In this document: piece by piece, positions 51,936 to 61,376 of the stretch | Position numbering within the stretch: position 1 is the stretch's first letter | Layout of the letters: every line of letters begins with the position of its first letter | Origin: Aliikangiella marina | Lineage (GTDB): Bacteria; Pseudomonadota; Gammaproteobacteria; Enterobacterales; Kangiellaceae | Assembly (NCBI RefSeq): GCF_007004765.1 | Contig: NZ_VIKR01000001.1 | Span: 682,001 to 746,000 of the forward strand | Direction of reading: 5' to 3' | Length of the DNA stretch: 64,000 nucleotides | The notes under the pieces: model-generated | What the model was told of the DNA's origin: nothing | The model's database searches: none | Seen by the model: the letters and a program-made list of their open reading frames with translations, nothing else | Position numbers and translations under genes: made by a program

Positions 51936-53603
51936 TTGGAAGCTTTATCAAGTTTTATCCTATTTTTGGATTCTTTTCTCGGATCCGCATTTTATTTTCC
52001 CTGGTTATTAATCGGCGTAGGTGTGTTTTTCACCATCTATCTTGGTTTTCCTCAAATCCGATATTTTGGCCAAGCGACCAGAATCCTAAGAGGTCAATAT
52101 ACAAAAGCTGATGCACCTGGCGACACGAGTCACTTTCAGGCACTCACAACAGCGCTTTCGGGAACGGTGGGAACCGGAAATATTGGTGGGGTCGCGTTAG
52201 CGATATATTTTGGTGGGCCCGCGGCGTTATTTTGGATGTGGGTCACTGCGTTTTTTGGAATGACCACTAAATTTGTCGAAGTAACCCTATCTCACAAATA
52301 TCGTGAAAAGACCGCCGACGGAACAATGGCCGGCGGTCCCATGTACTACATGGAAAAAAAGCTCAATATGAAATGGTTGGCGGTTATTTTTGCAATAGCG
52401 ACAGTGATCAGTTCTATGGGCAGCGGAAATATGCCGCAAATCAACAATATCGCTGTGGGCATGAATGAGTCATTTGGTATCGAAAAATGGATTACTGGCG
52501 GTGTATTAGCGGTCATTTTAGCGCTAGTAATCATTGGTGGAATTAAACGTATTGCTCATTTTGCTGAAAAGGTTGTGCCAACCATGGCGGCAATTTACTT
52601 AATCGGTGCAATGGCGGTAATTTTCGCAAATCTCGAAAACATCGGCCCTTCGTTCGCAGCGATATTCGAACAAGCATTCACGGGCTCTGCGGCGATGGGC
52701 GGATTTTTGGGGGCAACCTTTTGGTATGCCATGATGCGAGGCGTCAATCGTGGGTTATTCTCAAATGAGGCTGGTCAAGGTTCTGCTGCGATTGCGCATG
52801 CGAGTGCAAAAGGTAACGAGCCTGCGTCAGAAGGAATGGTGTCTTTGCTTGAACCATTTATAGACACCATCATTATTTGTACAATCACTGGGTTGGTTAT
52901 CTTGTCTTCTGGCGTTTGGTCTGAGAAACACCAAAATACTATCGATAGAGCCGATATGACATACGTACAAGGCACATATGTCGATTCAAATGAAGAGGAT
53001 GTTAAGAATCTATTCTTACACCTGAACGGTGAAGACGGCTCTAATGTAGAGATTTTTGAGGGAGAGATTCCCGTTCAAAATGGTGTCGCTGTGGCTAATA
53101 ACTTTACCCTAATTGCTGCTCGCTCTATCGCAGAGGATGTCACTTATTCCGTTGAGGGAGAGCCCTTCACTGGGACGCTTGAGATCAGTGCTGGGAAAAT
53201 ACAGAACGAGGGGGTTATCGTCGATGGTAAGTCATTGATCCACTCCATCAAATTGACGTCCGAAGCGTTCAAGCGAGGTTTCTTCGGTGACTGGGGCCAG
53301 TATATCGTAACTATTGGACTGTTATTGTTCGCATTTAGTACCGCGATTGCATGGTCATACTATGGGGACAGAGCCATGATTTATCTGCTAGGAGAGGGGG
53401 CTGTTTTACCTTACCGAGTTGTCTATGTTGGCGCTTTCTTCTTAGCGGCGATAATTGACTCTGCGATCATATGGGATGTGGCGCTGGTCACTGTCGCCTT
53501 GATGACAATTCCTAACTTAATCGGGATTTTCTTGTTGCACAAGGATATGCGAGAGACAGTCGACAGTTATTGGGAGCATTTCCGAAAGAATCAGGCCGAT
53601 TAA
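51936..53603 (+). CDS. Sodium:alanine symporter (AGCS family) with extra insertion
   Basis: The 555-residue carrier imports alanine or glycine with Na+. Signatures are [30 protein letters not shown] (split as [11 protein letters not shown] and [10 protein letters not shown]), [36 protein letters not shown] and [16 protein letters not shown]. Residues about 325-444, between [11 protein letters not shown] and [13 protein letters not shown], are an extra beta-rich segment where the family usually has only a short loop. This makes the protein longer than the usual 450-490 residues. The start is TTG at 51936, set by AAGGGG seven bases upstream. Proximity to oadGAB fits Na+ use. Confidence 0.93.
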   Translation: MEALSSFILFLDSFLGSAFYFPWLLIGVGVFFTIYLGFPQIRYFGQATRILRGQYTKADAPGDTSHFQALTTALSGTVGTGNIGGVALAIYFGGPAALFWMWVTAFFGMTTKFVEVTLSHKYREKTADGTMAGGPMYYMEKKLNMKWLAVIFAIATVISSMGSGNMPQINNIAVGMNESFGIEKWITGGVLAVILALVIIGGIKRIAHFAEKVVPTMAAIYLIGAMAVIFANLENIGPSFAAIFEQAFTGSAAMGGFLGATFWYAMMRGVNRGLFSNEAGQGSAAIAHASAKGNEPASEGMVSLLEPFIDTIIICTITGLVILSSGVWSEKHQNTIDRADMTYVQGTYVDSNEEDVKNLFLHLNGEDGSNVEIFEGEIPVQNGVAVANNFTLIAARSIAEDVTYSVEGEPFTGTLEISAGKIQNEGVIVDGKSLIHSIKLTSEAFKRGFFGDWGQYIVTIGLLLFAFSTAIAWSYYGDRAMIYLLGEGAVLPYRVVYVGAFFLAAIIDSAIIWDVALVTVALMTIPNLIGIFLLHKDMRETVDSYWEHFRKNQAD

Positions 53604-53620
53604 TTGTCTCGCCCAACTCC

Positions 53621-53648
53621 AAAAAACCTCGCATTCGCGGGGTTTTTT
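53621..53648. terminator. Intrinsic terminator
   Basis: The stem AAAAAACC-CGC/GCG-GGTTTTTT, with one internal mismatch and loop ATTC, ends in a T6 run just after the symporter stop. Confidence 0.85.
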
Positions 53649-54125
53649 GTCTTAATAAACTCATATTTTTGGCTGATGCTTGGCTGGGAAACATTCATTC
53701 GAGTGCTTAGCGGAATTAATTGAGTGTAGAGGTCGGCTTTTTAAATGCTCATTGAAAATTACAGCGTTCACCGATCCGGCGCATACTAATCAACTCTTCA
53801 GGACTTGCTTTAACGACAAAGTTTCAAAATTGACTATTTATCGCATAAATTTCTGGCTTTATTGTCTAAAATTAACCTCGATTCAGAAAAATGCGGACTT
53901 TTACAGTGGTTCTTCAGCGTTGTTTGTTAAATTTGTGACAGGTTAGCTATTGGTAAAAACTCAATTATAAGCTATAGTTATCGCAATATCATAAAGAAAG
54001 ATCTTAACTTTTTGCTGTAACTTAATGGAATAGCTACAAATTGGTGCGCATCCATTAAAGTTTTTTGAATTGAATTTAGGTCAGTAAATTAGAATTAAAA
54101 GCTTTAAACACAAGGGAATACGCGT
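53649..54125. other. 477-bp region upstream of fimV
   Basis: An 88-codon plus-strand frame at 53680-53946 has no start context or recognisable domain and is not called. The right part carries the probable fimV promoter and a leader of about 140 bases that is AT-rich. I see no further repeats or terminators. Confidence 0.4.
53950..53978 (+). promoter_or_regulatory. Candidate sigma-70 promoter for fimV
   Basis: TTGGTA (53950-53955) is 17 bp from TATAGT (53973-53978). The matches are four and five of six bases with ideal spacing; the leader to the ATG would be about 140 bases. Confidence 0.5.
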
Positions 54126-56681
54126 ATGTTTCGCAAACTTATCCTCGTATTAATCTCGTCGGTATGCTGTTTTTCTACTGCAGTGTTTGCGGTGGGGCTG
54201 GGTGAGTCCGAGCTCAAATCAGGGTTGAACCAGCCGTTAAAAGCTGAAATCCAACTTTTATCGGTGGGTGAGCTTGCAGAGCACGAAATTAATGCTCAAT
54301 TAGCTAGCGCTGCAGTTTTTGAGCGAGTCGGCGTTGAACGTCCGTTCTATTTGAACGACATTCGATTCGAAACGATACGCGAGAATGGCGAGTTAAAGAT
54401 TCAGATGACAACTCGCAACCCTGTAAAAGAACCGTTTTTGAACTTCTTAGTTGAGTTAAATTCGCCAAAAGAGCGGGTTATCAGAGAATACACCTTCTTA
54501 CTCGACCCTCCGGTTTTTGACGATGCTAGCGCTTCGACGATTGAACAAACTCAGACCGCTCGTCCTGCGACGACTCAATCTCAGCCGCGTCAAAGCGCGC
54601 CGAGACAGCAACAGCCGGCGCAACAACCGAGTTTTAGCGGTTCAACTTATGGCCCGGTAACCGCTACGGACACGCTTTGGAGCATCGCTAGTCGAGTAAG
54701 GCCCAATGAACAAACAAGCATCCACCAGACATTGGTTGCGATTTACCGAGCAAATCCTGATGCTTTTGCAAATGGTAATATCAATAATTTACTCCGCGGC
54801 AAAGTCCTCCAAATTCCCGATGAGATGTCAATTTCGAACGTTCCTCACCGTGCGGCCTTGCAGGATGTCGTCATGCAAAACCGTCAATGGGAGTCTGGCG
54901 GAGCGCGCAGAATTGTTGATGGTGGCAGCGACGCTGCAAGCAACCGTATGTCATCAGATGCACGCTTAACGCTTGCAACACCTGATTCTTCAAGTGGTGC
55001 AGACGCAAATGCCAATACCGGCATTATGGAAGACCTCAGATCAACACAACAGCAATTAGTCAATGCACAGGAGACTAGTGCGACATTACAAGCTGAGAAT
55101 GATGAATTACGGGCTCGTTTAGCCGATGCGTTGCAAAAACTCGAGGGCGCGCAAGCCTCGGGAGCGCTAAATATCGAAGATACAGAGTTAGCCGCATTAA
55201 CCTCGTCTCAAAACCAAGATGATGCGGCTTCTGAAGATTATGCGTCGACTGATACCATCGAGTCTTCAGACGATTATTCGGCGTCTGCTGATGATGTTTC
55301 ATCAGTGGGTGATTACTCTGATACTTCATCGAGCATTGATGACAGTGGAATCGCGGGCGGGGACAGTTTCGCAGAGGACAGTTCTTTGCAAGACAGTTCA
55401 TTACAAGATAGTACAACACAAGATGCGACTGGTGATGTTACTCAAGCATCGGATACCACCCAGTCTGCACAAACGGCTAGCTCTACGCCGACAACTCAAC
55501 CTTATATTCCACAACAACCGCCAAAGAGCTTTTTAGATGAAATGCTTGAATCAAGCATGGTGCTTTGGGGCGGCGCATTAGCCGTCTTGGCAATTGTACT
55601 GGCTGTTTTCTGGCGCATGCGTAAGCGGATGGAAGAAGATGACTTCCAAGATGATCTAGTGGCGTCCGCTGGTGCAGGTACCATTGATGCAACGGAATCT
55701 TTTGAACTCCCTGATGTTGGTGACGATATGCTCGTCGAGCTCGACATGGACGAGGAGGATGAAGACAAAGCCGAATCAGATGAAGAAAACTTCGATCCCC
55801 TTGGCGAAGCAGATATCTACATCGCTTATGGCAAATATGAGCAAGCTGAGAGTCTCTTATTGGAAGCGATTGATGACAACCCAATTCGTTCCGATTTAAA
55901 AGTTAAACTGATGGAATGCTATGCCGAGAATGATGACAAAGAGAAGTTCGAGTCATTAGCGCAAGAAGTATCTCAAGCGGTTGACGCCGATGAATGGCAA
56001 GAGCAAGTGAGTAATTTGCGAGAGCAAGCGTGGAGTGGTCAAGCGAGCGAAAGCGACGGTGAGTTTGATTTACCTTCAACCGAAGATATTTTTGGTGAGG
56101 ACGATGATTTCGGGTTAGATGATGATACACCAGCGCTAGAGGACCAATCTTCGTTGGATGAAGACGACGCATTAGATAGTTCGCTTGATTTGGGAGAAGA
56201 TGACTTTAGTCTCGATGAAGATGGCGACGATGATGAGTTTGATATTGATATGGACATGGGTATGGGTGACGACGACGATGCGTCGACCGCTGTGACCGAA
56301 ACATTCGATTCGATTGATGACGATGACTTTGCGCTTGAAGATTCGGACGAGGAAATCGACCTCAATCTTGATGAAGTTGATGAAGAGGACGATTTCTCAT
56401 TGGATGATGCCGATGAAGATGATATCAGCCTTGATGATTCTGACGATATATCGCTCGATTTAGAAGATGACGATTTCGATTTTGATGAAGATGATTCAGA
56501 TTTTGACGATACTGCCGCTGATGATGGCGGAGACGAAATCGCTACTAAACTTGATTTAGCCCGCGCCTATATCGATATGGGTGATTCGGACGGTGCAAAA
56601 GAAATATTATCAGAGGTCGTTGCTGAGGGCTCTGAAGCACAAAAAGCCGAAGCTCAGGCCCTTCTTGATAAGGCGGATTAA
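54126..56681 (+). CDS. fimV: FimV/HubP-type polar peptidoglycan-binding protein
   Basis: The 851-residue protein is a polar organiser of the FimV/HubP type, which places type IV pili, chemoreceptors and cyclase signalling at the pole. It has a signal peptide, the family N-terminal domain (VGLGESELKSGLNQPLKAEI to about residue 130), a Gln/Pro linker, a LysM-like domain near residues 178-235 (VTATDTLWSIASRV), a coiled coil near 300-345, one membrane helix near 478-496 (ALAVLAIVLAVFW) and a strongly acidic Asp/Glu-rich cytoplasmic region. It closes with the FimV C-terminal domain (TKLDLARAYIDMGDSDGAKE). A TPR-like segment lies near residues 560-635. The ribosome site is AAGGGA. Confidence 0.93.
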   Translation: MFRKLILVLISSVCCFSTAVFAVGLGESELKSGLNQPLKAEIQLLSVGELAEHEINAQLASAAVFERVGVERPFYLNDIRFETIRENGELKIQMTTRNPVKEPFLNFLVELNSPKERVIREYTFLLDPPVFDDASASTIEQTQTARPATTQSQPRQSAPRQQQPAQQPSFSGSTYGPVTATDTLWSIASRVRPNEQTSIHQTLVAIYRANPDAFANGNINNLLRGKVLQIPDEMSISNVPHRAALQDVVMQNRQWESGGARRIVDGGSDAASNRMSSDARLTLATPDSSSGADANANTGIMEDLRSTQQQLVNAQETSATLQAENDELRARLADALQKLEGAQASGALNIEDTELAALTSSQNQDDAASEDYASTDTIESSDDYSASADDVSSVGDYSDTSSSIDDSGIAGGDSFAEDSSLQDSSLQDSTTQDATGDVTQASDTTQSAQTASSTPTTQPYIPQQPPKSFLDEMLESSMVLWGGALAVLAIVLAVFWRMRKRMEEDDFQDDLVASAGAGTIDATESFELPDVGDDMLVELDMDEEDEDKAESDEENFDPLGEADIYIAYGKYEQAESLLLEAIDDNPIRSDLKVKLMECYAENDDKEKFESLAQEVSQAVDADEWQEQVSNLREQAWSGQASESDGEFDLPSTEDIFGEDDDFGLDDDTPALEDQSSLDEDDALDSSLDLGEDDFSLDEDGDDDEFDIDMDMGMGDDDDASTAVTETFDSIDDDDFALEDSDEEIDLNLDEVDEEDDFSLDDADEDDISLDDSDDISLDLEDDDFDFDEDDSDFDDTAADDGGDEIATKLDLARAYIDMGDSDGAKEILSEVVAEGSEAQKAEAQALLDKAD

Positions 56682-56705
56682 ATTAGTCAATTTTTGGTAA
56701 AACTC

Positions 56706-56729
56706 AAAGGCGGCTTAGCCGCCTTTTTT
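56706..56729. terminator. Intrinsic terminator
   Basis: A perfect 9-bp stem AAAGGCGGC/GCCGCCTTT with loop TTA runs into a T6 stretch. It lies just 24 bp after the fimV stop and 12 bp before the truA ATG. Confidence 0.9.
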
Positions 56730-56740
56730 ATTGATAAGAT

Positions 56741-57538
56741 ATGAACGTAGCTTTAGGTATTGAATACTCTGGGAGCGAATATTGCGGCTGGCAACGACAG
56801 ACGCATTCACCCTCTGTGCAGCAGTCTTTGGAAGAGGTGCTATCGCAAATAGCCGACCAACCCATTCAAGTGTTTTGTGCTGGGCGAACGGATACCGGCG
56901 TGCATGCAACTGGGCAAGTGGTTAATTTCGAGTTAACGAATGAAAGACCGCTTAGAGCTTGGGAGCTTGGTACTAACACGCTTCTGCCCGATGATATCGC
57001 AGTACGGTGGGCAAAAATAGTTAACCATGACTTCCATGCTAGACACACTGCAGTGGCAAGGCGTTATCGCTATATGATCCTTAATTCAAGGTTCCGTTCT
57101 GCGACTTTGGCCGGGAAAGTGACTTGGAAACGCAACTCCCTCGATGCGGCCAAAATGCATAGGGCTGCTCAAGCTTTACTGGGGGAAAATGATTTCTCCT
57201 CTTTTCAAGCGGCCTCTTGCCAATCATTGACGCCAATGAGGTGTGTCCATCATGTCACAGTGAGTCGTTGGCAGGAGTTTGTGGTTGTTGACATTAAAGC
57301 CAATGCATTTCTCCATCACATGGTGAGAAATATCGTCGGTTGTTTAATGAGAGTTGGAGAGGGGGCGCAGCCTGAAGAATTTGTTGCCGAAGTTTTGGCA
57401 CATAAAGACAGAACCAAGGCGCCAGAGACAGCAAAACCGGATGGACTTTACCTAGTTGATGTTGAGTATCCTGAGGGGACAGAGATTCCTAAGCTTCCTC
57501 TAGGGCCACTTGCTTTACCGGACCGATTGGACATATAA
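56741..57538 (+). CDS. truA: tRNA pseudouridine(38-40) synthase
   Basis: TruA isomerises uridines 38-40 of the tRNA anticodon arm. The 265-residue protein starts [19 protein letters not shown] and has the catalytic aspartate D51 in [15 protein letters not shown]. Later motifs are [19 protein letters not shown] and [21 protein letters not shown], split as [10 protein letters not shown] / [11 protein letters not shown]. The ATG is only 12 bp after the fimV terminator's T tract, so a separate promoter would have to lie inside fimV. accD is the next gene, as in many gammaproteobacteria. Confidence 0.96.
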   Translation: MNVALGIEYSGSEYCGWQRQTHSPSVQQSLEEVLSQIADQPIQVFCAGRTDTGVHATGQVVNFELTNERPLRAWELGTNTLLPDDIAVRWAKIVNHDFHARHTAVARRYRYMILNSRFRSATLAGKVTWKRNSLDAAKMHRAAQALLGENDFSSFQAASCQSLTPMRCVHHVTVSRWQEFVVVDIKANAFLHHMVRNIVGCLMRVGEGAQPEEFVAEVLAHKDRTKAPETAKPDGLYLVDVEYPEGTEIPKLPLGPLALPDRLDI

Positions 57539-57719
57539 AATCGCAATAACTGATAAGACCAGTTTTGTGGATTTTATCTCTCTATCTCCACTAAAGGGTG
57601 ATAGAATACCGCCTGATTTTGAATCTGGTTAATTCTAGAGAATGACTTAAGGTTGGCTCATTAAGCAAAGCAAAAGTCATGTCGAATAAACGATTACGAG
57701 TAAAATATAAGAGCAAAAT

Positions 57720-58607
57720 ATGAGTTGGTTTGAGCGTATATTGCCGAAAAGAACGACGTCGGTAGCGGATAGAAAAAAATCGGTACCTGAAGGTGTGTGG
57801 GCAAAGTGTAAAAATTGTGATTCCGTGCTATACAAGGCTGAATTGGAGCGCAATCAAGAAGTTTGCCCGAAATGCTCTTTTCACATGCGCATTTCTGCAA
57901 GGTCGCGTTTAATAAACTTTTTGGATGAAAATGCGTTACAGGAAATTGGTGCTGATTTGTCACCAGTAGACCAGTTAAAATTTAAAGATTCAAAACGCTA
58001 TAAAGATCGTATTAGTGGCGCGCAAAAAGCATCCGGAGAAAAAGATGCACTTGTTGTCTATAAAGGCACACTTAAAGGAATGCCTGTTGTAGCGTGTTCG
58101 TTTGAGTTTAATTTTATGGCGGGCTCAATGGCTTCGGTTGTTGGCGAGAAGTTCATTCGTGCTGCATCGCTTTGTATCAAGGAAGGCCTTCCGCTTGTTT
58201 GTTTTTCAACAAGTGGCGGCGCACGAATGCAAGAAGCATTAATTTCACTGTTTCAAATGGCTAAGACGAGTGCCGCATTAGCACGGATGTCTGAAAAAGG
58301 CTTACCATTTATTTCTGTTTTAACAGACCCTACTATGGGCGGGGTCTCCGCGAGCTTGGCAATGCTGGGCGATGTAAATATTGGCGAACCCAACGCTTTA
58401 ATTGGGTTTGCTGGTCCTCGCGTTATCGAACAGACCGTGAGGGAAACGCTCCCTGAAGGATTTCAGCGAAGCGAGTTTTTAGTTGATCATGGCGCGATTG
58501 ATATGATTGTCGATCGCCGAGAAATGAGAGACAAAATTGGCGGGTTATTATTAAAAATGATGAATCTGCCGGCTGATGATTCAGTTGAAGAAATCGCTGA
58601 AGACTAA
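57720..58607 (+). CDS. accD: Acetyl-CoA carboxylase carboxyltransferase subunit beta
   Basis: AccD forms the carboxyltransferase with AccA, making malonyl-CoA for fatty-acid synthesis. The 295-residue protein has the N-terminal zinc ribbon with C30, C33, C49 and C52 ([19 protein letters not shown]). The crotonase-like core follows: [34 protein letters not shown] and [17 protein letters not shown]. The family C-terminus [18 protein letters not shown] is present. The gene is 181 bp from truA, and a terminator follows directly, so it is probably a short unit. Confidence 0.97.
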   Translation: MSWFERILPKRTTSVADRKKSVPEGVWAKCKNCDSVLYKAELERNQEVCPKCSFHMRISARSRLINFLDENALQEIGADLSPVDQLKFKDSKRYKDRISGAQKASGEKDALVVYKGTLKGMPVVACSFEFNFMAGSMASVVGEKFIRAASLCIKEGLPLVCFSTSGGARMQEALISLFQMAKTSAALARMSEKGLPFISVLTDPTMGGVSASLAMLGDVNIGEPNALIGFAGPRVIEQTVRETLPEGFQRSEFLVDHGAIDMIVDRREMRDKIGGLLLKMMNLPADDSVEEIAED

Positions 58608-58623
58608 CTAACCAGTCATTTTC

Positions 58624-58649
58624 AAAAGGAGCTTATCGCTCCTTTTTTT
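58624..58649. terminator. Intrinsic terminator
   Basis: A perfect 9-bp stem AAAAGGAGC/GCTCCTTTT with loop TTATC continues into a T7 run after accD. The A-rich left arm also allows it to end the converging BaiN-type gene. Confidence 0.9.
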
Positions 58650-58687
58650 ATGAGAAATTACTGATCCGCAAAAACGCCTACCAGGCA

Positions 58688-59887
58688 TTAAAGGCTTGAG
58701 CCTGCGGCATGACCGGAAGCCCAAGCCCACTGGAAATTAAATCCCCCCAAATGGCCGGTTACATCGAGCACCTCACCAATAAAGAAGAGTCCCGGCTGGC
58801 GTTTCGACTCGAAGGTTTTCGAAGAAATTTCTGACGTATCTACGCCACCGAGTGTTACCTCTGCAACACGGTATCCTTCAAGGCCACTTGGATAGATGGT
58901 CCAATTAGCGAGCAACTCGACTACTTGAGCCGTTTGCTTATGATCGAGTTGTTTGAGTTTACAATTGATTCCCAGTAACTGACAAAAGTAACTAGCGACC
59001 GCTTGACTAAAAACTTTTGCTAAGCAGTTTTTGAGCGAAAGTTCAGGATGGCCTGCCCGGTTTTTGGCGAGCCAGGAATCGATATCAACATTTGGCATTA
59101 AGTTGATATGAATCGGTTCCCCGGGTAACCAATAGTTTGAAATTTGTAAAATCGCCGGACCACTCAACCCTTTGTGAGTGAATAATATCGCTTCTTTGAA
59201 CGACTGGTCTTTACAACTCACCATTGCTTCTATTGAGTTACCAGCAAGGGATTTAAATTCTTCGAGTTGCTTGCCACTGAAGGTAAGGGGGGTTAAACCT
59301 GCGCGAGTGGGATAAATTTTATGACCAAACTGTTGTGCGACTTGATATCCAAAACCGGTCGCTCCCATTGTCGGAATTGACAACCCGCCGGTTGCGATAA
59401 CCAATGAATTACAATCGACTTCGCCGATATTGGTCGTTAACTTAAAGCGACTTGGATTTTCTTCAGTCGGTTCGATTGGTTCAATGGTATTCACTTCACA
59501 TTTGAGTTGAATACTTGCGCCGGCATGCTGACATTCCTTTTGTAATAAGTCGCGAATCTCTTTTGAAGAAGTTTTGCAAAATAGCTGGCCCAGCGTTTTC
59601 TCGTAATAATCAATACCATGCTTTTCGACTAAACTAATGAAATCCCACTGTGTGTAACGCGAAAGAGCGGACTTACAAAAATGTGGGTTGTGCGATAAGA
59701 AGTTATCTGGCTCTACATACAAATTCGTAAAATTACAGCGACCGCCACCCGACATCAGGACTTTTTTGGCCATTTTATTTGCGTGATCGAGAACGAGCAC
59801 TTTTTTGCCCTTGGCTGCAGCCGTTGCTCCGCACATCAATCCGGCTGCGCCAGCACCAATGACGATGACTTGATAACTTTTATCCAT
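58688..59887 (-). CDS. FAD-dependent oxidoreductase, YhiN/BaiN (HI0933) family
   Basis: The 399-residue flavoprotein belongs to the HI0933-like family. The dinucleotide motif is VIVIGAGAAGLMCGATAAAKG; split, VIVIGAGAAGLMCG and ATAAAKG. Signature segments are MSGGGRCNFTNLYVEPDNF, TGGLSIPTMGATGFGY, LFTHKGLSGPAILQIS and the C-terminal GEVLDVTGHLGGFNFQWAWASG, split GEVLDVTGHLGG / FNFQWAWASG. Gut bacterial BaiN reduces bile-acid intermediates, but the function in proteobacteria is unknown. No special ribosome site is evident before the ATG. It converges on accD. Confidence 0.9.
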   Translation of the reverse strand: MDKSYQVIVIGAGAAGLMCGATAAAKGKKVLVLDHANKMAKKVLMSGGGRCNFTNLYVEPDNFLSHNPHFCKSALSRYTQWDFISLVEKHGIDYYEKTLGQLFCKTSSKEIRDLLQKECQHAGASIQLKCEVNTIEPIEPTEENPSRFKLTTNIGEVDCNSLVIATGGLSIPTMGATGFGYQVAQQFGHKIYPTRAGLTPLTFSGKQLEEFKSLAGNSIEAMVSCKDQSFKEAILFTHKGLSGPAILQISNYWLPGEPIHINLMPNVDIDSWLAKNRAGHPELSLKNCLAKVFSQAVASYFCQLLGINCKLKQLDHKQTAQVVELLANWTIYPSGLEGYRVAEVTLGGVDTSEISSKTFESKRQPGLFFIGEVLDVTGHLGGFNFQWAWASGHAAGSSL

Positions 59888-60060
59888 GCAAGGTTATAAC
59901 TTTGGAAAAGAGTCGCGTATTTTACCTGATCAAAAAGCTAAATCGTCAATTTTGTTGTAAACTTATCAAAAGATTCTTAGCTAGCATTTCAGAATCCAGC
60001 CAATATTTAGGTTTAAGATAATAAGGTTTAAGGTATTACTCAACCGATGAGGAATGAATA

Positions 60061-60357
60061 ATGTATAAAGAGCTGTATTACAATGATGATCTTGAGAACC
60101 TAGCGGAAGAGATAGTTTTTGAGCAGATCCATATGCTCATTAATGATGACGAGACCGACGTTCCGACTTCTGAAGTTTCTATTCAAGATATTGCAGCGAT
60201 TGCCCTCAATAACATGCCACCTAAATATGTGTGTAACTTTCTAGAGAAAAGAGAGCCCGGTGAACAGCTCAAGGAAGAAGTTAAAGACCTTCAAAAGTAC
60301 GCTAAGCGGCAAGTGCTGAAAGCGATCAAAAAAGTTAAAAACACGCCTCACGACTAG
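60061..60357 (+). CDS. ComFB-like protein
   Basis: The 98-residue protein matches the late-competence ComFB family through the core helix DIAAIALNNMPPKYVCN near residue 47 and the surrounding helices. The cysteine pair typical of cyanobacterial members is missing. ComFB domains have been reported to bind cyclic dinucleotides; whether this one does is inference. GAGGA lies upstream of the ATG. The alpha/beta hydrolase gene begins 14 bp after its stop, so the two are probably cotranscribed. Confidence 0.82.
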   Translation: MYKELYYNDDLENLAEEIVFEQIHMLINDDETDVPTSEVSIQDIAAIALNNMPPKYVCNFLEKREPGEQLKEEVKDLQKYAKRQVLKAIKKVKNTPHD

Positions 60358-60371
60358 TATTGTCGATAGCC

Positions 60372-61211
60372 ATGATCGAATACCAAATTGAACTTGGGGG
60401 CTGCCAATGTGCGGTTGTAGAGTGGAACCCATCCGGCAAAACTTTGGTTTTTGGGCTGCACGGTTGGTTAGATAACTTAGCAACCTTCGAGAGTTTAATC
60501 GAATTTTTACCTGAGATCCGGCTTATAGCCTTTGACTTTCCTGGCCATGGACACTCAGCGCATATTCCCGCTGGCGCCGCTTATCATTTCATCGATGGGA
60601 TTTATTTTATTGATGATCTTGCCAATCACTTTCAACAAGAAAAAATTAATTTACTCGGCCACTCCATGGGCGGAGCGCTGTCTTGTTTGTATGCAGCGGC
60701 GCAACCAGAGAAAGTCAATAAGCTCATGCTGATTGAATCGCTCGGACCGTTAACCGCTAGTGCTGAAGAGAGTGTCGATCTGTTAAACAAGGCGTTATCT
60801 CAAAGAAGCGCATTAACGGCAAAACGAAAGCCAGTTTATGGGACTTTTGCGGAGGCGCTCGCAGCTCGAGCGGCGGCATCTAATATTCAAGCGGACTTAA
60901 TTTCGGGAATTGTTGGGCGCGGTTTATCCAAGGTAGACAAGGGATATACTTGGCGCGCCGACTCACGACTAAGAGTCCCATCAGCGACGCGTTTGGCGAG
61001 TGACCAATTAGAGCGAATATTAGCGAACATTGCAGCGCCGACCGCGGTTATAGAGGGCAGTACCGGTTTTTTCCAGGATAACTCGCTCGCTGAGGCGAGA
61101 CGCAAACAGTTTGCGAGATTGACGAGTCTGGTTGTCGAAGGCGGGCACCATGTTCATTTAGAACAACCTGCCGAATGCAGTCGACATATTAACGAATTTT
61201 TTCTTAATTGA
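60372..61211 (+). CDS. Alpha/beta hydrolase
   Basis: A 279-residue hydrolase with the oxyanion motif FGLHGWLDNLATFE, FDFPGHGHSAH and the nucleophile elbow LLGHSMGGALSC with serine 98. The histidine is in VEGGHHVHLEQP near the C-terminus. It is similar to serine hydrolases and esterases such as human SERHL-type proteins (GWLDN). I use the ATG at 60372; the frame also offers TTG at 60360, and neither has a good ribosome site, so translation may be coupled to the ComFB-like gene. Substrate is unknown. Confidence 0.83.
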   Translation: MIEYQIELGGCQCAVVEWNPSGKTLVFGLHGWLDNLATFESLIEFLPEIRLIAFDFPGHGHSAHIPAGAAYHFIDGIYFIDDLANHFQQEKINLLGHSMGGALSCLYAAAQPEKVNKLMLIESLGPLTASAEESVDLLNKALSQRSALTAKRKPVYGTFAEALAARAAASNIQADLISGIVGRGLSKVDKGYTWRADSRLRVPSATRLASDQLERILANIAAPTAVIEGSTGFFQDNSLAEARRKQFARLTSLVVEGGHHVHLEQPAECSRHINEFFLN

Positions 61212-61376
61212 TTAAAATAACAGCAGAACCTTAGAATTCTTATTAATAAATACAAATCTGCTTTGCCAAACTCATCGGACTAGTATATTTTAGGTCCTAT
61301 TTAAAACTATACAAATAACAAGAAAGACCTAGCTTTTGGTGCGGCACTTGAAACTAGGCATCGTTGGGAGAAGGAA

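Noticed and set aside
53680-53946. 88-codon open frame upstream of fimV
   Set aside because: No ribosome site, no domain, composition like the surrounding noncoding DNA; it overlaps nothing functional.
55075-55884. Minus-strand open frames opposite fimV
   Set aside because: They arise from the repetitive acidic codons of fimV and have proline/histidine/leucine-rich meaningless translations.
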